NCBI RefSeq assembly: GCF_030269545.1
Contig: NZ_BSTN01000007.1
Coordinates: 1-64,000 of the forward strand
Direction of reading: 5' to 3'
Source of the DNA: Actinomadura sp. NBRC 104425
GTDB taxonomy: Bacteria; Actinomycetota; Actinomycetes; Streptosporangiales; Streptosporangiaceae
DNA: 64,000 bases
The notes beneath the pieces are model-generated. The model was not told the origin of the DNA, searched no databases, and saw only the letters and a list, made by a program, of their open reading frames with translations. Each line of letters opens with the position of its first letter. Position 1 is the stretch's first letter. The position numbers were made by a program, and so were the translations under genes. Below are positions 27,514-35,509 of the stretch, piece after piece.

Positions 27514-27550
27514 TTGCGGAGCGTACCCGGTGACGTGGATGCTTGGGACC
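27514..27550 (+). promoter_or_regulatory. Candidate promoter of the epimerase gene
   Basis: TTGCGG (27514-27519), an 18-bp spacer, GATGCT (27538-27543) and 7 nt lead to the ATG at 27551, again placing the start site at the initiation codon. Confidence 0.35.
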
Positions 27551-28474
27551 ATGCGGGTCTTGGTGACGGGGGCGGCCGGCTACGTCGGGTACGCGGTGGG
27601 ACGGCGCCTGGTGGCGGCCGGGCACGCGGTGGACGGGCTCGTCCGCGACGCCGGCCAGGACCTGCCGCCGGGCGTGCGGCCCCTGGTCGGCGACCTGCTC
27701 GACCCGCCCGCGCTGCGGGCCGTGCTGACCGAGCCGTACGACGCGGTGTGCCACCTGGCCGCGCTGACGCGGGTCCGCGAGTCGTTCGAGGAGCCGCTGC
27801 GGTTCTTCGCGGTCAACGTGCAGGGCACCGTGAACCTGCTGGACCTGCTGGCCACCGGCACCCGCGTGGTGTACGGGTCGACGGCCGCCGTCTACGGCAC
27901 GCCCGAGTGGCAGCCGATCCACGAGGACCAGACCCCCGCCCCCGCCAGCCCGTACGGCGCGTCCAAGCTGGCCGCCGAACAGGTGGTGCGCTGGCACGCC
28001 CGCACCGGCGCGATCGGCGCGGTGGTGCTGCGCACGTTCAACGTCGCCGGGGCGGTGGACGGGCGCGGCGACCCCGACCCGACCCGGCTGATCCCCCGGG
28101 CGCTGGCCGTGGCGGCCGGGGAGGCGCCGCACCTGGAGATCAACGGCGCCGGCGACGCCGTCCGCGAGTACGTGCACGTGGACGACCTCGCCGACGCGCA
28201 TGTGCGCGCCCTGTCCGCCGTCCGGCCCGGCGAGGACCGCGTCTACAACGTCGGCAGCGGCGCACCGGTGTCGGTGCGCGACGTGGTGGCGGCCGTGGAG
28301 AAGGTCACCGGCCGCCGCGTGCCGACGGTGCGCCGCCCGCCGCGGCCCGAGCCGCCGCTGCTGATCTCCGATGCCACCGCCGTCCGCCACGACCTGGGCT
28401 GGCGGCCGCGGCGCTCGGAGCTGCCCCGCATGATCGCCGACGCGTGGGCGGCCCGCACCCGCGCGGCGGGATAA
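27551..28474 (+). CDS. NAD-dependent epimerase/dehydratase (GalE-like)
   Basis: A 307-aa extended SDR resembling UDP-glucose 4-epimerase. It has GAAGYVG at the N-terminus, a STAAVYG segment with the catalytic Ser/Thr, and YGASK (Y135, K139). The C-terminal region REYVHVDDLADAHVRAL and VYNVGSG is typical of nucleotide-sugar epimerases. The exact sugar is unknown. ATG 27551 is chosen over ATG 27530 because MRVLVTGAAG is the canonical N-terminus. The TAA stop is part of the next gene's -10 box. Confidence 0.85.
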   Translation: MRVLVTGAAGYVGYAVGRRLVAAGHAVDGLVRDAGQDLPPGVRPLVGDLLDPPALRAVLTEPYDAVCHLAALTRVRESFEEPLRFFAVNVQGTVNLLDLLATGTRVVYGSTAAVYGTPEWQPIHEDQTPAPASPYGASKLAAEQVVRWHARTGAIGAVVLRTFNVAGAVDGRGDPDPTRLIPRALAVAAGEAPHLEINGAGDAVREYVHVDDLADAHVRALSAVRPGEDRVYNVGSGAPVSVRDVVAAVEKVTGRRVPTVRRPPRPEPPLLISDATAVRHDLGWRPRRSELPRMIADAWAARTRAAG

Positions 28475-28483
28475 ACTCCCAGC
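28472..28483 (+). promoter_or_regulatory. Leaderless-type -10 box of the GroES-like gene
   Basis: TAAACT (28472-28477) includes the stop codon of the epimerase gene and lies 6 nt before GTG 28484. Confidence 0.5.
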
Positions 28484-28804
28484 GTGTCCGAGCCGAAGTT
28501 CGAAGTCCAGATGCTTCACGACCGTGTCATGATCAAGGTCGAGAAGGAGCCCGGGGAGCGGCGCAGCACCGGTGGCATCGTCATCCCGGCCACGGTGGAG
28601 CAGTCCAACCGGCTCGTGTGGGGCCAGGTCTGCGGCGTCGGTCATCACGTGCGCACGGTCAAGGTCGGCGACCGGGTGCTGTTCCACCCCGACGACCAGT
28701 ACGAGGTGGAGATCCAGGGCGAGAACTACCTGGTCATGCGGGAGCGGGACCTGCACGCGATCGCCAGCGAGCGGCCCGAGCACGGCACCGGCCTGTACCT
28801 GTGA
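28484..28804 (+). CDS. Orphan GroES-like (Cpn10) protein
   Basis: A 106-aa Cpn10-fold protein. HDRVMIKVEKEP, the mobile-loop-like RRSTGGIVIP, GDRVLFHPDDQYEVEIQGENYLVMRERDLHAI follow the GroES pattern. The GGIVIP loop is what contacts GroEL in authentic GroES. No groEL lies nearby, so it is not part of a normal groESL operon. It may serve a distant GroEL or have a separate role. The GTG start is set by the leaderless -10 box. Confidence 0.82.
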   Translation: MSEPKFEVQMLHDRVMIKVEKEPGERRSTGGIVIPATVEQSNRLVWGQVCGVGHHVRTVKVGDRVLFHPDDQYEVEIQGENYLVMRERDLHAIASERPEHGTGLYL

Positions 28805-28891
28805 CGGCCCGCCGGCGTCGGCCGCGCCGCCGCTTCCGGGCCGATACTGCACCGATTTCGTACGCCTCACTCCCTTCCTGACTGTCATGAC

Positions 28892-28915
28892 GGCATCGCT
28901 CAGAGATGCCAGAAT
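28892..28915 (+). promoter_or_regulatory. Inverted repeat and -10 before the methyltransferase gene
   Basis: GGCATC-N7-GATGCC (28892-28910) directly precedes the -10-like CAGAAT (28910-28915), giving a ~42-nt leader. It is a candidate operator or hairpin. Confidence 0.35.
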
Positions 28916-28963
28916 GTGACTCCTCCACGAATCCGGGGGGCCGGCACAGGAAACGGCGGCGGG

Positions 28964-29758
28964 ATGACAGAGCGCGGAACACGGCCGGGCGCGCGCCTCG
29001 ACGCGCCCGCGAGCTCACGGATCACAGACTTCTCGCTGGGCGGCAAGGACAACTACGCACCCGACCGCCGGACCGCCCTCAGGGCGCTCGAGGCGCTGCC
29101 CGCCGCCCGGCTGCTGCCCCGGGAGAACCGCAAGTTCATGCGGCGGGCCGTGCGGTACCTGGTGGCCGCGGGCATCCGGCAGTTCCTGGACGTCGGGTGC
29201 GGCCTGCCCGGCAAGGGCAACGTGCACGAGGTCGTCCACGGCGCGGACCCCGCCGCGACCGTCGTGTACATCGACAACGACCCGGTGGCGGTGGTGCACT
29301 TCCAAGCGCTGCTGCACGCGGTGCCGACGGCGACGGCGGTGTGCGCCGACGCCCGCGACCCGGCCGCGATCCTGACGCATCCCGAGGTCACCGCGCTGAT
29401 CGACTTCACCCGTCCGGTCGGGGTGCTGATGTTCTGCGTGCTGTCGCACTTCGCCGACCCGCAGCGGGCGCACTCCACGGTCGCCGCGTTCCGCGCCGCG
29501 ATGGCTCCCGGCAGCCACCTGGCGCTGAGCGACTTCACCGACGAGGCGCTGACCGACCGCGAACGCGAGGTGTCCGCCGAGCTGATGCGCGAGAGCGGCA
29601 TCCACCTGTCCTTCCGCCCCCGCGACTGCCTGGCCGCCTACTTCGACGGCCTGGAGCCGGTGGAGCCGGGGCTGGTGCCCGCCCCCGAGTGGCGCCCCGA
29701 CCGGCCCTACGAGCGGCCGACCGGCTGGCTGCTGGCGGGCGTCGCCCGCAAACCCTGA
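28964..29758 (+). CDS. SAM-dependent methyltransferase, DUF574 family
   Basis: A 264-aa class I methyltransferase of the actinomycete-expanded DUF574 (Methyltransf_19) family. The N-terminus SSRITDFSLGGKDNYAPDR is diagnostic, the SAM loop is FLDVGCGLP, the acidic ribose-binding residue is in VYIDNDP, and FCVLSHFADP lies further on. Substrates of this family are largely unknown. ATG 28964 is preferred over 28916 because the family begins just upstream of this point. It converges on sbcC, 20 bp away. Confidence 0.87.
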   Translation: MTERGTRPGARLDAPASSRITDFSLGGKDNYAPDRRTALRALEALPAARLLPRENRKFMRRAVRYLVAAGIRQFLDVGCGLPGKGNVHEVVHGADPAATVVYIDNDPVAVVHFQALLHAVPTATAVCADARDPAAILTHPEVTALIDFTRPVGVLMFCVLSHFADPQRAHSTVAAFRAAMAPGSHLALSDFTDEALTDREREVSAELMRESGIHLSFRPRDCLAAYFDGLEPVEPGLVPAPEWRPDRPYERPTGWLLAGVARKP

Positions 29759-29778
29759 GACCGGCCGGGCCCGCCGGG

Positions 29779-32700
29779 TCACACCGCGACGGTCACCGTG
29801 GAGCCCTCGCGGCGCTTGCGCAGGCGCAGCTGCGCGGGGATGCGGGTGCGCAGCTCGGCGACGTGGCTGACGACGCCGACCGCGCGTCCGCCGTCGCGCA
29901 GGCCGTCCAGGACGGCCATCACCTCGTCCAAAGTCTCCTCGTCCAGGGTGCCGAAGCCCTCGTCAACGAACAGCGTGCCGATCTCGGTGCCGCCGGCCTC
30001 GGCGGTGACCACGTCGGCCAGGCCGAGCGCCAGCGCCAGCGAGCTGACGAACGACTCGCCGCCCGACAGGGTGACCGGGTCGCGGGCCTGGCCGGTCCAG
30101 GCGTCCACCACCCGCAGGCCGAGCCCGCCGCCGCCCCTGCCGCGGTCGCCCGCGGCCTTGTCGACGGTGTGCACGAGCGTGTACCGGCCCGCCGACATGC
30201 GCGCCAGCCGCTGGTTGGCGGCGGCGACGACCTGCTCCAGCCGCGCGGCCAGCACGTACGCCGACAGCGACATGGCGCGCCGGTTGTCGGGCGACCGGCC
30301 GGAGGCCAGACCCGCCATCCGCGCGGCGACGGCATGGCGGTGCGCGGCCGGGCGCCAGGCGGCGACCGCGGCCGCCAGCTCGGCGCGCAGCTCGGCGAGG
30401 CGCTCGCGGCGGCGCCGGGCGGACGCGGCGGCGGACGCGGCGGCCGTGTGCTCCGCCTCGGCCGCCTCCAGGGCGGCGCCCAGCGCGTCCAGGTCGGGGG
30501 CGGGGGCCTGCGCGGCGGCGGCCGTCTGCGGGTCGTCCAGGACGGCCTGGACGCGGGCCCGCCGGTCGTCGTAGTCGCGGGCCTGCTCGTCGAGAGCGCG
30601 GCGGCGCTCGTCGGCGAGTTCGGCGGCGAGCGCGTCGTCGGGGGCCGCGAAGCCCGCCTCGGCCGCCGCCCGGGCCGCCCGCTCCCGGGCCGATGCCAGC
30701 TCGGCGGCGGCGTGCTCGGCGTCCCGCGCGGCCTGGACGGCGGCGGCGAGCGCGTCGGCCTCGCCCCGCAGCCGGTCGATGCGGGCCTCCAGCGTGGGGT
30801 CGTCGCCGCGCGCGGCGTCGAGCTCGGCGCGCAGCCGCTCCTGCTCGGCGGCCCGCTCCCGGTCGCGGGCACGGGCCTCGGTGAGCGCGTTGCGGGCCCG
30901 GTCGAGGCCGGTGCGCGCCTGTTCGAGGTCCTGTTCGCGGCGGTGCAGCTCGGCCTCCAGGCGTTCGGCCTCGGCGGCGCGGGCGGTCAGCTCGGCCAGG
31001 GCACGTTGGGCCGCGTCCAGCTCGGCGGCCAGCGCGGCGACGCCCGCCTCGCCGACGATCTCCAGCGCGGCGTCCAGTTCGGCGCGCCGCGACTCGACCT
31101 CTACGGCGGCCGACTCGCGCCGCCGCTGGGCGTGCTCGTAGGCGGCCTGGGCGTGCTGCTCGTCGTCCTCGCCGGGGACCGGGCCGGGGGCCGCGGCGGG
31201 CTCGGGATGCTCGCGCGACCCGCACACCCGGCACGGCTCACCGGGCCGCAGGTCGCGGGCGAGCGCGGCGGCCATGCCGTCCAGCCGGGCCTGCCGGACC
31301 TCCTGGAGCCGGTCGCGGGCCTCCTGCGCGGCATCGACGGCGGCGCGGTGCTCGTCCTCGGCCTTGGCGAGGAGCCCGGCCACCCGGTCGCGGCGTTCGG
31401 CGGCGTCCATGCGGCGGGCGGCCTCGTCGACGGCGGCCTGGGCGCCGGGACGCCCGGCGGCGGCGACGCGGGCGTCGTCCAGCCGCACCCGCAGCCCGTC
31501 GACGACGCCGGGCAGCTCCGTCAGGATGTCGGCGAGCCGCGCCTCTTCCTGCTCCAGCCGCTCCAGCTCGCGCGCCAGCCCGGCGCGTTCGTCGCCGATC
31601 CGCCGCAGCCGCTGGGCGTCGGCGCGCCTGCCCTCCAGGGCGGCGACCTGGTCGCGGCGGTCGCGTTCGACCTTGACGAGCACGTCCTCGGCGGCGCCCG
31701 GCGACACCAGCGCGCCGACCCGGGCGCGGGCCTCGGCGGCGCGGGCGCGGGCCCGCTCGGCCTGCCCCTGCCGGGCCGCGGCCTCGCGGATCAGCGGCAG
31801 CACGCGGTCGGCCCGGGCGGCGGCGTCGAGCCGCTCGGCGAGCGCGGCCCGCCAGGCGGCCTGCTCGTCCAGCTCGGCGCGGCGGCGCACCGCCTCGGCG
31901 TGCCGCTGCCGCAGCTCGTGCAGCGCGCGGCCATGGTCGGCGGCGGCGCGCGCGTCCGCCAGCCGCGCCCGGCTCTCGGCGAGCAGTCCTTCGGCGACCG
32001 CGTGCGCGTCGGCCGCGTGGGCCTCCAGCTCGGCCGCCCACGCGGGCAGCGCCTCGACCTCTTCGACGGGCTCGGGGGCGGGCTCGCCCTGCCGGGGTGC
32101 GGGGACGAGGGGACGCGCGGCCCGGCGCGGCGGCGCCGACCCGCTGATCTCGGCGACCCGGTCGGCGACCGACTCGGCCTCGGCGCGCAGGGCGGCGGCC
32201 TCGCGGTGGGTGTCGCGGCGCCGGTCGGCCAGCCAGTTCTCCACCTGGGTGAAGACCTCGGCGGCGAACAGCCGCTCCAGCACCTTGCGGCGCTCGTCGG
32301 CCTTGGCGCGCAGGAACCCGGCGAACTCCCCCTGCGGCAGCATCGCCACCTGGCAGAACTGGTCGCACGTCATGCCGAGCAGCCGCCCGATCAGGTCGCC
32401 GGCCTCGTCCAGCCGGGTGGACAGCGCCACCCACCGGCCCCGCTCGAACTCCTCCAGCGTGACCTTGGCCTGCTCGACCCGGGTGCCGCGGCCGCGCAGC
32501 TTGGGCCGCTCCCACCGCGGCGACCGGGTGACGCGCAGCCGCCGCCCCCGGATCGTGGTCTCCAGCACCACCCGCGGGGCCGCGCCCGCAGGGGCGTGGT
32601 CGCTGCGCAGGCCGGTGGCGTCGTTGCGGCTGCGGGCGCCGGGCACCCGCCCGTAGAGCGCGAAGCACACCGCGTCGAGGATGCTGGTCTTGCCCGCGCC

Positions 32701-32811
32701 GGTCGGCCCCTGGATGAGGAACAGGCCCGCGTCCGACAGCGCGTCGAAGTCGATGTGCTCGGTGCCGGGGAACGGCCCGAACGCGGTGATCTCCAGCCGG
32801 TGCAGCCTCAC
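29779..32811 (-). CDS. sbcC: Exonuclease subunit SbcC
   Basis: A 1010-aa Rad50-like ATPase of the SbcCD nuclease, which processes hairpins and blocked DNA ends. Walker A is QGPTGAGKTS (K41). Two long Ala/Arg/Glu-rich coiled coils flank a zinc hook, CRVC (C527, C530). The C-terminal head has the signature TLSGGESFVSSLALALGLAD and Walker B FVDEGFGTLDEETL. The GTG start at 32811 lies in the first unit of a 20-bp repeat that separates it from the sbcD stop. Confidence 0.95.
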   Translation of the reverse strand: MRLHRLEITAFGPFPGTEHIDFDALSDAGLFLIQGPTGAGKTSILDAVCFALYGRVPGARSRNDATGLRSDHAPAGAAPRVVLETTIRGRRLRVTRSPRWERPKLRGRGTRVEQAKVTLEEFERGRWVALSTRLDEAGDLIGRLLGMTCDQFCQVAMLPQGEFAGFLRAKADERRKVLERLFAAEVFTQVENWLADRRRDTHREAAALRAEAESVADRVAEISGSAPPRRAARPLVPAPRQGEPAPEPVEEVEALPAWAAELEAHAADAHAVAEGLLAESRARLADARAAADHGRALHELRQRHAEAVRRRAELDEQAAWRAALAERLDAAARADRVLPLIREAAARQGQAERARARAAEARARVGALVSPGAAEDVLVKVERDRRDQVAALEGRRADAQRLRRIGDERAGLARELERLEQEEARLADILTELPGVVDGLRVRLDDARVAAAGRPGAQAAVDEAARRMDAAERRDRVAGLLAKAEDEHRAAVDAAQEARDRLQEVRQARLDGMAAALARDLRPGEPCRVCGSREHPEPAAAPGPVPGEDDEQHAQAAYEHAQRRRESAAVEVESRRAELDAALEIVGEAGVAALAAELDAAQRALAELTARAAEAERLEAELHRREQDLEQARTGLDRARNALTEARARDRERAAEQERLRAELDAARGDDPTLEARIDRLRGEADALAAAVQAARDAEHAAAELASARERAARAAAEAGFAAPDDALAAELADERRRALDEQARDYDDRRARVQAVLDDPQTAAAAQAPAPDLDALGAALEAAEAEHTAAASAAASARRRRERLAELRAELAAAVAAWRPAAHRHAVAARMAGLASGRSPDNRRAMSLSAYVLAARLEQVVAAANQRLARMSAGRYTLVHTVDKAAGDRGRGGGGLGLRVVDAWTGQARDPVTLSGGESFVSSLALALGLADVVTAEAGGTEIGTLFVDEGFGTLDEETLDEVMAVLDGLRDGGRAVGVVSHVAELRTRIPAQLRLRKRREGSTVTVAV

Positions 32812-32887
32812 GCCGTGCCCCCTTCGCTCACGCCGTGCCTACTTCGCTCACGCCCTGCTCGCTCCGCTCACGCCCTGCTCGCTCCGC
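32808..32887. repeat. 20-bp tandem repeat (4 units) at the sbcD/sbcC junction
   Basis: Exact 20-bp periodicity: TCA recurs at 32808, 32828, 32848, 32868 and 32888. On the minus strand every boundary reads GGCGTGA. The outermost GTGA motifs carry the sbcD stop (32890-32888) and the sbcC start (32811-32809). Confidence 0.92.
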
Positions 32888-34042
32888 TCACGCCTGGGCC
32901 TCCTTCTGGCGGCAGGCCTCGAACGCCTCGTGCAGCAGCGCCCGCTCCTCGTCGCCGGCGGGGGCGCCGGTCACCTCGGCCACGAAGTCGCCCGCGATGT
33001 CGATCTCGGACTTGGCCCGCACCCGCTCCGACCAGGTGCGCCCGGACCGCCCGCCGCCGCCTTCGAGGGCGTGGCCCAGCACCAGGACGTGCGGGAAGCG
33101 GGCGCGCAGCCGCTCCATGGCGGCGGCGGGCCGGTCCGGGTCGGTGAGGGTGATCTGCAGCCAGTGGTCGCGGTAGGCGTCGTAGCGCGGGTCGGTCAGC
33201 AGCTCGTCGATACGGGCGGGCGGCAGCCGCTTGAGGGGGCGCGGCACGGGCGCCTCGGCGAACTCGGCCGTCACCGTGCCGTCGTCGGCCAGGTCCACCA
33301 GCCAGAAGCCCTTGACGTGGTGCTCCTCGGAGAACGAGTAGGCCAGCGGCGAGCCGGAGTAGCGGACCCGCTCGGTCAGCCGCTGCCGCCCGTGCAGGTG
33401 GCCCAGCGCCACGTAGTCGACGCCGTCGAACACCCCGGCCGGCACGTTCGCCGCGCCGCCCACCGAGATGTCGCGCTCGCTGTCGCTGGTCTCCGGCTCC
33501 GGGGCCTCGCCGCCGGTGACGAACGCGTGCGCCAGCACCACCGAGCGGGTGCCCGCGGGCCGCCCGGCCAGGTCGGCGCGGATGCGGCGCATCGCGGCGG
33601 TGAGCGCGGCGGTGTGCCCGCGCTCGTCCAGCTCCCACTCGCCGCGCACCAGGTCGGGCTCCAGGTACGGGATGCCGTAGACCGCCACGCCGTCGATCAG
33701 CACCGGCTCGCCGACCGCCGCCGGGTCGGTGCGCAGGTGCACGCCGGCGGCGTCCATCAGCCCCGCGCCGAAGCCGAGCCGCCGCGCCGAGTCGTGGTTG
33801 CCGGAGATCACCACGACGCGGGCGATCTCGCGCAGCCGCCTCAGCGCCTCGTCGGCCAGCTTCACCGCGTCCACCGGCGGCAGCGCGCGGTCGTAGACGT
33901 CGCCGGAGACCAGCACGGCGTCCACGCGTTCCGACCGCGCCGTCTCGACCAGGTGGTCGATGAACGCGCCTTGGGCGGACAGCAGGTCCTCGCGGTGGAA
34001 GGACCGGCCCAGATGCCAGTCGGAGGTGTGGAGGAATCGCAT
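32888..34042 (-). CDS. sbcD: Exonuclease subunit SbcD
   Basis: A 384-aa Mre11-like phosphoesterase, the nuclease partner of SbcC. The metal motifs are HTSDWHLGR (D8, H10), a VSGDVYD block and ISGNHDSARR, then H-containing blocks such as VLAHAFV and LGHLHG. The start at 34042 (MRFLHTSDWH) matches the family N-terminus; the longer ATG at 34102 adds only noise. It is first in the operon and divergent from the RibD-like reductase gene. Confidence 0.95.
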   Translation of the reverse strand: MRFLHTSDWHLGRSFHREDLLSAQGAFIDHLVETARSERVDAVLVSGDVYDRALPPVDAVKLADEALRRLREIARVVVISGNHDSARRLGFGAGLMDAAGVHLRTDPAAVGEPVLIDGVAVYGIPYLEPDLVRGEWELDERGHTAALTAAMRRIRADLAGRPAGTRSVVLAHAFVTGGEAPEPETSDSERDISVGGAANVPAGVFDGVDYVALGHLHGRQRLTERVRYSGSPLAYSFSEEHHVKGFWLVDLADDGTVTAEFAEAPVPRPLKRLPPARIDELLTDPRYDAYRDHWLQITLTDPDRPAAAMERLRARFPHVLVLGHALEGGGGRSGRTWSERVRAKSEIDIAGDFVAEVTGAPAGDEERALLHEAFEACRQKEAQA

Positions 34043-34181
34043 GTCCCGGCCACCATAGGCGTCACCTCTGACACTTCGGGCACAGAAACGCCGACGCGCC
34101 ACAAAGGATCAGTGGCCGCCGCAGGCCGGCCGGGCGCCGACGTGGTGGGCCTCCGGTGGGCTCGGGGCGGCGGCGCTGCCT

Positions 34182-34194
34182 TAGGGTTACCGGC
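34182..34194 (+). promoter_or_regulatory. Leaderless-type -10 box of the RibD-reductase gene
   Basis: TAGGGT (34182-34187) is 7 nt before the GTG at 34195. Confidence 0.5.
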
Positions 34195-34878
34195 GTGAGC
34201 GAGCGTCCCTACGTGCTGCTGAGCTGCGCGATGTCGGTGGACGGTTACATCGACGACGCGAACCCGGAGCGGCTGCGGCTGTCCACCGCCGCCGACTGGG
34301 ACCGCGTGGACGCCGTGCGCGCCGGCTGCGACGCCATCATGGTCGGGGCGGGCACCGTGCGGCGGGACGACCCCAGGCTGCTGGTGCGGTCCGCGGCGCG
34401 CCGCGAGCAGCGGGTGCGGCGCGGCCTGCCGCCCGACCTGACCAAGGTCACGGTGACCGCCGGCGGCGACCTCGACCCCGGCGCCCGGTTCTTCACCACC
34501 GGGGAGTCGCCCAAGCTGGTGTACGCGCCGTCCGGCGTGGCGCCCGGGCTGGCCGAGCGGCTGGCCGGGCGCGCCGAGGTCGTCGACGCGGGCGACCCGG
34601 TGAGCCTGCCGGCGCTGCTGGGCGACCTGGCGCGGCGCGGTGTGCGGCGGCTGATGGTCGAGGGCGGGGGCGAGGTCCACACCCGCTTCCTGACCGCGGG
34701 CCTGGTGGACGAGCTGCAGCTGGTGGTGGCGCCGTTCTTCATCGGCGACCCGGCGGCGCCGCGGTTCGCCGGCGCCGGGGTGTACCCGCAGAGCCCGGCG
34801 GCGCCGATGCGGCTGGAGGAGGCCACCCGCATCGGCGACCTGGTGCTGCTGCGCTACCGGCAGGGCGGCGGCCGCTGA
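34195..34878 (+). CDS. RibD C-terminal-domain reductase
   Basis: A 227-aa dihydrofolate-reductase-fold protein of the RibD_C family. In riboflavin synthesis this domain reduces the deaminated pyrimidine ribose with NADPH. Characteristic blocks are SCAMSVDGYID, DAIMVGAGTVRRDDPRL, RLMVEGGGEVHTRFL and LVDELQLVVAPFFIGD. It stands alone, and a separate deaminase gene overlaps its stop (TGATG), so RibD activity appears split over two proteins. No other riboflavin gene is nearby, so another pyrimidine or pterin pathway is possible. Confidence 0.85.
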   Translation: MSERPYVLLSCAMSVDGYIDDANPERLRLSTAADWDRVDAVRAGCDAIMVGAGTVRRDDPRLLVRSAARREQRVRRGLPPDLTKVTVTAGGDLDPGARFFTTGESPKLVYAPSGVAPGLAERLAGRAEVVDAGDPVSLPALLGDLARRGVRRLMVEGGGEVHTRFLTAGLVDELQLVVAPFFIGDPAAPRFAGAGVYPQSPAAPMRLEEATRIGDLVLLRYRQGGGR

Positions 34879-35396
34879 TGGACGGCGCCGCCCCGCCCGC
34901 CGCGCCGCCGTCCGCCGCCCGGCGCGGGGACGACCTGCGCTGGCTGGCGCTGGCCTGCGACCTGGCCGCGCTGTGCCCGCCGTCGGCCACGGCGTTCTCG
35001 GTCGGCGCGGTGATCGTCGACGCGGACGGCCGGGAGCTGGCCCGCGGCTTCTCCCGGGAGGCCGACCCGCACGCGCACGCCGAGGAGACCGCCCTGGCCA
35101 AGCTCGGCGCCGGTCCGTGGGGCGGGCCGCCCGCGCCGGTGCGGGCGCGGCTCGCCGGCGCCACCCTCTACAGCTCGCTGGAGCCGTGCGGGCGGCGCCG
35201 GTCCCGTCCCCGCACCTGCGCGGACCTGGTCCTGGCCGCCGGGATCCCGCGGGTGGTGTTCGCCTGGCGCGAGCCGACGCTGTTCGTCGAGGGCGAGGGC
35301 GGGGAGCTGCTGCGCGCGAAGGGCGTGCTGGTCGTCGAGCTGCCCGAGCTGGCCGGGCGCGCCCGCGAGCCGAACGCCCACCTGCTGCCGCCGTGA
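34878..35396 (+). CDS. RibD N-terminal-type zinc deaminase
   Basis: A 172-aa cytidine-deaminase-fold protein. The zinc and catalytic residues are H67-A-E69 (HAHAEET) and C104 with C114 (EPCGRRRSRPRTC), the PC-x9-C spacing typical of RibD deaminases. It is translationally coupled to the reductase encoded immediately upstream, so the pair likely performs both RibD steps. A short inverted repeat (35410-35425) lies just after its stop. Confidence 0.87.
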   Translation: MDGAAPPAAPPSAARRGDDLRWLALACDLAALCPPSATAFSVGAVIVDADGRELARGFSREADPHAHAEETALAKLGAGPWGGPPAPVRARLAGATLYSSLEPCGRRRSRPRTCADLVLAAGIPRVVFAWREPTLFVEGEGGELLRAKGVLVVELPELAGRAREPNAHLLPP

Positions 35397-35409
35397 CGCC
35401 GCCGTGACG

Positions 35410-35425
35410 TGAGACTCGGGTCTCA
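35410..35425 (+). terminator. Short hairpin after the deaminase gene
   Basis: TGAGAC-tcgg-GTCTCA forms a 6-bp stem 13 bp after the stop. It is weak and lacks a U-tract, so it might instead be an operator for the next gene. Confidence 0.3.
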
Positions 35426-35467
35426 TCCGGCTCTTGCCAATCCCGGGGGGCGCCGTGCGATGCTGTG

Positions 35468-35490
35468 ACCAAGCAAGCATTCGGTCAAAC
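35468..35490. promoter_or_regulatory. Possible TetR-type operator before the aldehyde dehydrogenase
   Basis: The stretch accaagcaagcattcggt is an imperfect palindrome resembling sites of TetR regulators of acyl-CoA and aldehyde catabolism. It lies about 25-40 bp before the start codon. Confidence 0.3.
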
Positions 35491-35509
35491 TCCGCGGAGG
35501 TGCGACGGC

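Noticed and set aside
28906..33147. 1413-aa plus-strand ORF across the methyltransferase and sbcC
   Set aside because: Spans two real genes in the wrong frame or strand and has no recognisable sequence.
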